NCBI GenBank assembly: GCA_030674155.1
Contig: CM060323.1
Span: 46,582,500 to 46,607,499, forward strand
Origin: Stramonita haemastoma
Lineage: Eukaryota > Mollusca > Gastropoda > Neogastropoda > Muricidae
Direction of reading: 5' to 3'
DNA length: 25,000 nt
The first letter of the stretch is position 1. Each line of letters opens with the position of its first letter. The translations under genes and the position numbers were made by a program. The notes under the pieces were generated by a model, which saw nothing but the letters and a program-made list of their open reading frames with translations, was not told the DNA's origin and made no database searches. Below, piece after piece: positions 19,423 to 25,000 of the stretch.

Positions 19423-19582
19423 CTGGCTTCAGTTTCGGCGGTGTGGGCCTTGATACGGTTGTAGCCGGCGCTCTGGCATTTGAAGACCACGGTGAGGTCT
19501 TTGAGGGCGGCCCCAGGTCCTTGCGCTCGATCAGCCGCTTCACCTCCCCCTTCTCGAAGTGACTCCTCAGGGCCTGCCACAC
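19423..19582 (-). CDS. exon 3 of the minus-strand gene, with apparent 1-base deletion
   Basis: The acceptor is TGACAG|GTG and the donor GCCAG|GTAGAT. The first part reads VWQALRSHFEKGEVKRLIER in phase 0 from exon 2. After KDLG the protein-like sequence shifts frame and continues AALKDLTVVFKCQSAGYNRI, ending in the phase that exon 4 needs. The exon is 160 nt where 161 would keep the frame, so one base seems to be missing near the CCCC run at 19511-19514 (plus strand). Read literally, the exon runs into a proline-rich tail and intron sequence. It may be a sequencing or assembly error in a homopolymer, or a real disabling mutation. Confidence 0.72.
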
Positions 19583-19664
19583 CTGTCACAGCCACTTTGC
19601 ACTGTGTATATATATATATATAGGATTTTCCCCCCTGACTTCTCTGTTCTTTCTTTCCTTCTTT

Positions 19665-19852
19665 CTTTATTCTTTATATATCGAGCATAATGGAATAAGC
19701 ACTCGTGTGTTTTTTTTATATTTATTATTTTTTTTTACATCTATTGTCCCCATCTCTATGCAGTTTTGTAAATGTTATGTTCCCACCGCACAACATGGCC
19801 TACTCTTACGAAAAAGTGGAACAGGATTTAACGTGTGTGCTAGATGTTCTCG
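19665..19852 (-). mobile_element. SINE A copy, truncated
   Basis: The tail (TTTATATATCGAGCATAATG) and core run as far as GTGCTAGATGTTC, then join directly to the tail of the next copy. Confidence 0.8.
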
Positions 19853-20178
19853 AGGATAATGGAATAAGCACTCATGTGCTTTTTTTTTTTTTTTACATCC
19901 AGTCCCCGAGTGTATGCAGTTTTGTAAATGTCATCTGTTCCCACCGGCACACGATGGCCTACTCTTACGAAAAGCAGAACAGGATTTAACGTGTGCGCAA
20001 GATGTTCTGCGTGCGTTCCCACAGGGGCCTCGGTTTAAAGTCTCATCCGAAGGACTTTTGGGGAGAGTGAAGTCAGCACTGATGTTAACTCCAGGAGAAA
20101 AATCTCCTCGAACGGAAACAACCCGGGTCGTCAAATTGGGAGCACAATGTTCTGACCACTAGGCTATCCCGTTCCCTT
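19853..20178 (-). mobile_element. SINE A copy, near full length
   Basis: Complete from CGAGGATAATGGAATAAGCA to the head ending GACCACTAGGCTATCCCG. The A-box is intact. The B-box is damaged (GTTGTTTCC in place of GGTTCGANTCC), so this copy is probably not transcribed by Pol III. Confidence 0.85.
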
Positions 20179-20353
20179 GAGAAGACGTTAGGGATACTTG
20201 CGATGGATTTTTTTTTTTAGGTTAGGGGTAGGGGTGGTGTTGTTTGAAGTGGTATGTCATGGACAAGTTGAACTTTAGCAACATCGAAGTCGGATGCGTT
20301 GCTGGGCCTGTCATATTGTCAGTGTCACAATCATGATGGTATGTTTTTTTGTT

Positions 20354-20452
20354 ACGTACAGCCAAGAAAGACTAGCTACACAGTCCATACCCACAGCTGA
20401 CCTTGCTGTCTAACTGCCGCTTCAATGCATTGAGGACCAGCTCTTCCAGAAG
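20354..20452 (-). pseudogene. partial duplicate of exon 2 and its 3' intron
   Basis: This segment matches 20652-20751 with only a few substitutions and one 3-base difference, at an offset of about 298 bases. It carries the last part of exon 2 (LEELVLNALKRQLDSK), its donor (AAG|GTCAGC) and about 45 bases of intron. It lacks the first half of the exon and any acceptor, so it is probably not spliced in. A GA-rich, CA and GC microsatellite (20453-20600) separates the copies. The exon residues are unchanged, so the duplication looks young. Confidence 0.8.
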
Positions 20453-20600
20453 AAGAGAGGAGGAGAGGAGGAGGAGGAGGAGGAGAAACACACACACACA
20501 CACACAACACACACACACGCGCGCGCGCGCGCGCGCGCGCAGCGCGCGCATCAGTGACAGACAAACACACACACACTGAGAGAGTCAACCAACCAAGCCA
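20453..20600. repeat. (GAG)n, (CA)n and (GC)n between the exon 2 copies
   Basis: GAGGAGGAG, then (CA)n, then about 30 bases of GC alternation, then ACACAC. It separates the two exon 2 copies. Confidence 0.9.
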
Positions 20601-20702
20601 GTCAGTCATACAAACACACAGAACCAGGTTAACTTTTAAATTGCCGACGCAACGTACGGTCGAGAAAGACTAGCTACACAGCCCATACCCACAGCTGCTG
20701 AC

Positions 20703-20829
20703 CTTGCTGTCTAACTGCCGCTTCAAGGCATTGAGGACCAGCTCCTCCAGGCGGAGAACAGGCCAGCTGCTGACAGGACTGAAGGGCAGGTAGTGAGGGG
20801 TCATCTGGCCGATGTGGTTGTTCTTGTTC
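20703..20829 (-). CDS. exon 2 of the minus-strand gene
   Basis: The exon is one base plus 42 codons. It opens at TTGCAG|G, completing an Arg codon begun in exon 1, and ends GACAGCAAG|GTCAGC in phase 0. The peptide begins NKNNHIGQMTPHYLPFSP and ends LNALKRQLDSK. The Pro/aromatic-rich start followed by a Leu/Glu/Lys helix looks like genuine protein. Codon use is GC-rich, unlike the surrounding repeats. Its 3' half and the adjoining intron are duplicated at 20354-20452. Confidence 0.8.
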
Positions 20830-21164
20830 CTGCAACACCACAAGGGCTCTGGCTTGAGCCTGTCTGCTTCTTCTAACTCGGAACTACTTGAAGAGTGGGT
20901 AGAACACTGTGTGAGAGATGCCCACAGTCACAGAATACTTAAAGCCTGCAGTTTGTTGAGATATTTTGAGTACGTCATATAAACCAGCACAGGCTCGTGC
21001 AAGCACTCTTGTGCTCGGAGGGGAGGGGTTGGGGGTGGGGCTGGCACAGTTTCTTTATAGAGTTGTGTTTTTTTTTTGGGGGGGGATGGCCCGAGGCACC
21101 TGAAGTGGGATGACTTGCTGCCACAGCCTCTAAATCGGATTAATAATTCCACTGGGACTCTTTA

Positions 21165-21335
21165 TTTTATTTATTTGATTTTATACCCCTTTATGTCACA
21201 GCAGATTTCTCTGCCTGAAATTCAGGCTGCTCTTCCCAGGGGAGAATGGTGTCGCTACAAGTACAGCGCCTACTAGTACTACCCTTTTTTTTCCCCTGTC
21301 TGCAATTATATTTCTTTCCCTATCTCTAGAGTGGC
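21165..21335 (-). mobile_element. SINE C 3' fragment
   Basis: TATGTCACAGCAGATTTCTC, CAGGCTGCTCTTCCCAGGGG and the TGCAATTATA/AGAGTGGCTTTTT part match the 3' half of SINE C in reverse. Confidence 0.7.
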
Positions 21336-21600
21336 TTTTTTACGTTACGATCTCCTCGGGTCAAATTAAGTGCAGATATGCATGCCAGTGCCTTCATTCC
21401 CTTTGTGTGCATATATATGCACATGTTAAAGATCCCATAATTCATGTCAGTGTTGGGTGGGTTATGGAAACACGAACATACCCAGCATAGACTTTACATA
21501 CGCGAAGTCGGAATGCGGTACCATCATGGGGGACAAAAACGGTCGCATACACAAAATCTAACCATGGATGCACCTCGGACCTTTAGCCCAGGAACGACCT
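21336..21600 (+). repeat. dispersed-repeat-like segment D
   Basis: Contains GTTAAAGATCCCATAATTCA, GGTGGGTTATGGAAACACGA, ATACCCAGCAT and ACAAAAACGGTCGCATACAC. I recognise this order from repeats common in gastropod DNA (from memory), but only one copy is in this window, so repeat status cannot be shown here. Confidence 0.4.
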
Positions 21601-21752
21601 CCAGACCCCCCCAAAAAAACAACAACAAAAAACAAACAAAAACAACAACAACAACCAAAAAGCCTACAACAAAAGAAAAACCCAAAAGAGGAAACGGACA
21701 GCTGCTGTGACCTACAGTAGTGTCCAAACATAACGACTGCATACATACATAC

Positions 21753-21925
21753 CTTTGTTCCAGCAGCTTTCTTCGAATTTCCGCATCCTCCGGTTTCGAA
21801 TCTAAGTAATACACATCATTCCTGAGCAACACTTTTCTGCGTTCTGTCCTTGGCTCTTCATAGAGAAAGTATTGGCGAACGTATTTGTTCAGCAAGTTGA
21901 TCAGTGTCTGTTGTTTCTGCGTCAT
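21753..21925 (-). CDS. exon 1 (start exon) of the minus-strand gene
   Basis: The exon encodes 57 codons plus two bases, starting MTQKQQTLINLL and ending RRKLLEQ. The ATG sits in a good context (A at -3). An in-frame TAG lies 9 bases upstream of it (21937-21935), so the frame cannot extend further without splicing. The donor is AAAG|GTATGT. The residues are strongly charged and amphipathic, with RTERRKVLLRNDVYYLDSKPEDAEIRR in the middle in the style of a conserved eukaryotic protein. An alternative is that this is an internal exon, because TTTAG just upstream could serve as a weak phase-0 acceptor. Confidence 0.75.
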
Positions 21926-21937
21926 CTTGGCTCTCTA

Positions 21938-22429
21938 AAGTTGGGTCGCGCTGTCTCTTGCCACACTGGACTCTTTAAGACCACAGGCAGAAACTTGGGA
22001 AGCTTGAAAGCTTAAGATGATGATCTAAACCTGATCTGAAAGTGGTAGAAAATTTCGGGGAAAAAAAAAAAGAATCCGTGTTCCTCGGGGTGTTAAGCTG
22101 GAGAACGCCTAACGTAGGTAGGTGAAGGGATTTAGACAGTCTGGAAAGAGGATTCTGAAGAAAAAAAAAATGTCGTCTCTCTTGTTTCACAGGGTGAGGA
22201 AATGCCGGTTTGAAGGTTTAGCCTGTCCACTGCACATGTCCAAGGTTTTTGTGGTGTGAGGTCTGTCCCTTGGTCATGGTCAGAAGAAAGACAACGATGG
22301 TCGTTACTGATGACCTTTGGCAAGTTCTTCTCGAAAGCTGGTCAATGTTTTTGGTTTGTTTGTTTTATTTTTTTTCTCTTCTTAGGGACCTACTCTTAAG
22401 AGGGCTGCTTCAACCCTCCGCGTGTAGGT
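21938..22429. other. 5' flank of the gene, possible 5' UTR
   Basis: This is mostly single-copy-looking DNA with a few A-runs. No repeat family or reading frame with protein character was recognised. It lies between the ATG exon and the CRE/AP-1 cluster, so it probably holds the transcription start and 5' UTR. Confidence 0.4.
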
Positions 22430-22516
22430 GCGAAGATGGCTGCTGTCTGGCCTTGACAGAACAGAGCCTGCAAAATACGTCACGTTTCTTTGACGTCAGT
22501 TCCAAAAGTGACTCAT
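22430..22516 (-). promoter_or_regulatory. candidate promoter or enhancer cluster: CRE, CRE half-site, AP-1-like site, AAGATGGC motif
   Basis: Within 90 bases lie a full palindromic CRE (TGACGTCA, 22491-22498), a half-site CGTCA (22478-22482), an AP-1-type TGACTCA (22509-22515) and an AAGATGGC motif like a YY1 site (22433-22440). The cluster is about 500 bases upstream of the exon 1 ATG. Such clusters are typical of metazoan promoters. No TATA box is evident, and a non-coding first exon cannot be ruled out. The retrotransposon insertion starts just 4 bases beyond the AP-1-like site. Confidence 0.45.
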
Positions 22517-22518
22517 AA

Positions 22519-22533
22519 ATAACTCCCCCTCTT
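22519..22533. repeat. target-site duplication, left copy
   Basis: These 15 bases beginning ATAACTCCCCCTC are identical to 24155-24169 and bound the retrotransposon block. The first bases (ATA) may be shared with the adjacent (TA)n at the right end, so the certain part is AACTCCCCCTCTT. Confidence 0.8.
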
Positions 22534-22768
22534 GTTGTTCTTCAGTTTAATGTCTGTTCACATATATAGACAAAAAAAAAAAAAAAAGCAAACGAATAAT
22601 GTTACTTGTAGAACTTATAACCAATGGTAGAAACAAAAAGTAAATAAAAACACCAAAAGTGAACATTAAAACCCTAAACAATCAATCAGAACTTTTTAGA
22701 AAATTAACAAAAGAGCACGAGATCAATGTCTCTGTCTCGTAAACAAGCTACTGATATGTTCATAAACA
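22534..22768 (-). other. 3' UTR of the retrotransposon
   Basis: AT-rich sequence between the stop codon and the left target-site duplication. It includes a 15-T run (minus strand) near 22571-22585 and ends with an AAC-type tail rather than poly(A). Confidence 0.6.
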
Positions 22769-23589
22769 TTATAGTAAACTGTCAATAGGACTCTTCTTCA
22801 GCGATAAGGCGAGTTCACACAGCAACCCACAGTTGCTTAATATGTTGTCCAGAGAGTTCTCACGTGTGATGGGAAGACACTGTTTTAAAACGGGACAGTC
22901 AAAAAGAATATGACTAACTGAAATCGTCCCATCACATATGCAACGCACATTTTTAGCATACTTCGTTTGGAAGGCATTTAATTTAAGTCTATTTATGAGA
23001 CAAATGACCGATCTAAGACGCAATTTATCCAGCCCAAAACGTACACAAAGAATATGATTAAGGTCAGAAAAGGAAACATGATGATGAGAAAATCCAGCGT
23101 CTTCTTGTTTTTTTCTAACATGTTTCCAGCATGCCTGTTCGATCAAACTCAAAGTATAATTCTCATCGACAGACATTGGTATGTTCAAAGTATCAGCACA
23201 AGCAAAACGCATTGCCCCATTTTTAGCAGCTCTATCAACCTTTTCATTGAATACTATATTGCAATGAGAAGGTACCCAGCAAAAGGTGACATCAGTGCCT
23301 CTTAGGATTAGAAAATGTATAAGATGTAATATTTCAGTGATAAGTTCTTGTCTTACTTTTGACCCGGAATTTTTAAGGGATTGGAACACTGATTTTGAAT
23401 CAACACATAACACCACCTTCACAATGGTCCTAGGAAAATCAAGTAAATAATTTAAAGCCATCAGAATGGCTGTCAGCTCTGCTGTGAAAATTGAGTGTTT
23501 TTTCCCAATGTAGTACAGTTTTTCAACCTGTAATGAAGGAATGACGAAAGCTGCACCTCCTTCAGTACCATTGAGCAGAGACCCATCCG

Positions 23590-24169
<580 letters not shown>

Positions 24170-24737
24170 ACCACCTCCCATGTGTGGAGAACAAAGGAAG
24201 GTTCTTTGGTGTTGTTTTTTTTCTTGTTATGGTGGTCGAAAATGAGGTTTTGTCCGTTGTCATGTGCAACCCAAATACGCACCACATTTGTGAATATGGA
24301 AATCTAACAACCCGTAACGGCAGAATAAGAGAAAGTCAGTTTATATGCAAATCAAATAGTTTATGAAATTACGTGGCAAAACACAGTAACTCCACTGTAA
24401 ACCAAAAGGATTCTCTAAGGCCTATTCAGTTAGAAAGAAATCTCTTGGCAAACTTCCTGAACACAAGTGACCAATCGGAAGTAACAAAACTACGGTGGTT
24501 CTTTGCATTAAGGGCCTAAGGAGGACTGCATATGGAAAAAAGAAAAATATGTATCGAAAGGACAACGGTTTAAATTGCGTGGTAACTAAACTTAGATCTA
24601 GACTCCAATGGTTCACTGTAGGTAAAGCTGCTTTGACAGCAAAAATTTGGAAGTCTACGTCAAAGCCATTTAGAATTTTTTTTTTTTTTGGTTACATAAT
24701 ATTTTTTTTAAATGTTGCTGTAGTTATGCATCTGCAG
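24170..24737. other. intergenic DNA right of the insertion
   Basis: Continues the pre-insertion locus. Short frames only, no recognised family. T-runs lie near 24678-24690 and 24703-24710. Confidence 0.45.
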
Positions 24738-25000
24738 TCAGGGTCCACAATTCACAGGTATACAGGCATACTGGGACCCTGACCGTGGATTTGGAGAGAA
24801 GAGTAGAGGCGGTAGAGATAAGATGCTTCTAGAGACTCCTTAGCATCTCCCTCAGAGACCACACAAGCAACGAAGATGTGCATAGCAGAACCTAGCAAAC
24901 CATTGGACCCTACGACTAACATTTGTAATATAAAAAAAAAATTAAAAAAGCGTAATCATGTCACAAGATCAGAAGGACTTGCAAAGACAATACTGCAAGG
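24738..25000 (+). pseudogene. RTE-like retrotransposon relic, reverse transcriptase C-terminal region (runs off the edge)
   Basis: The plus strand reads TLTVDLERRVEAVEIRCF, then a stop (TAG at 24830-24832), then RLLSISLRDHTSNEDVHSRT. After a deletion/A-run it resumes at 24951 with NHVTRSEGLAKTILQ. This order (DLERR...ITNEEV... then HVTRSxGLAKTILQG) is familiar from the C-terminal region of RTE-like non-LTR elements, from general knowledge. The in-frame stop and internal loss make it dead. It would continue right into sequence like that at 10316-10500. Confidence 0.6.

Larger units (their letters stand above)
6460..21925 (-). other. multi-exon host gene (ten exons), unidentified soluble protein
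   Basis: Ten exons on the minus strand join in consistent phase into one protein of about 580 residues. Most exon ends have clear GT donors (GTATGT, GTCAGC, GTAGAT, GTCAGT, GTAGGA, GTGAGT, GTAAGG, GTAAGA) and most acceptors are pyrimidine-CAG. Exon phases fit: AG|G between 1 and 2, phase 0 between 2 and 3, AG|G between 3 and 4, G|AC between 5 and 6, and phase 0 from 7 onward. The product is rich in Lys, Arg, Glu and Gln, with no signal peptide or membrane segment, which suggests an intracellular structural or scaffold protein. I cannot name the family. A resemblance to the C-terminal half of CCDC162/C6orf183-type proteins is an impression from memory only. Introns are 0.7-2.6 kb and nearly all repeats. 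The terminal exon and 3' end are the least certain parts. Confidence 0.75.

Overview
The window is eukaryotic. Ten short exons on the minus strand have GT/AG-type borders and matching codon phase. The DNA between them is packed with microsatellites and tRNA-derived SINEs, and there are non-LTR retrotransposon pieces. No bacterial operon, CRISPR array or rRNA operon is present. SINE style and repeat density suggest an invertebrate, most likely a mollusc (perhaps a gastropod); this is inference, because I ran no search.

One host gene accounts for the unique coding sequence. It runs right to left from an ATG at 21925 to a likely last exon ending near 6460. Exons lie at 21753-21925, 20703-20829, 19423-19582, 17828-17963, 15095-15311, ~13787-13936, 12677-12807, 11314-11517, 8674-8847 and 6460-6738. 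Spliced, they encode a charged, largely soluble protein of about 580 residues with no family I can name safely; a CCDC162/C6orf183-type coiled-coil protein is only a memory-level impression. Exon 3 carries an apparent one-base deletion, and the 3' half of exon 2 is duplicated about 300 bp downstream in the intron. A candidate promoter with CRE, CRE-half and AP-1-like motifs lies at 22430-22516.

Mobile DNA fills most of the rest. A recent minus-strand non-LTR retrotransposon insertion (22534-24154) is bounded by a perfect 15-bp direct repeat. It keeps an open RNase H/zinc-knuckle ORF with all catalytic residues, and its 5' junction is a patchwork of inverted copies of its own 5' segment separated by long (TA)n tracts. 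Decayed pieces of a different, RTE-like element lie at 10316-10520 and 24738-25000. At least four dispersed families recur: SINE A (tRNA head, about 330 bp, about ten copies), SINE B (a head joining a tRNA-like and a 5S-rRNA-like part, three copies), SINE C (four copies) and element E (an inverted pair). Single copies of a fifth repeat (D) and a separate tRNA-like head are also seen. A hammerhead-like motif sits at 10917-10938.

Left to right: 1-6000 is almost wholly simple repeats, a ~100-bp satellite, SINE fragments and unrecognised AT-rich DNA; 6000-22000 is the gene with repeat-filled introns; 22000-22520 is the 5' flank; 22520-24170 is the retrotransposon insertion; 24170-25000 is intergenic DNA ending in an RTE-like relic. 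Many long reading frames here (poly-Arg, poly-Cys/Val, poly-His/Thr, poly-Tyr/Ile, poly-Ser/Leu) are only translations of microsatellites.
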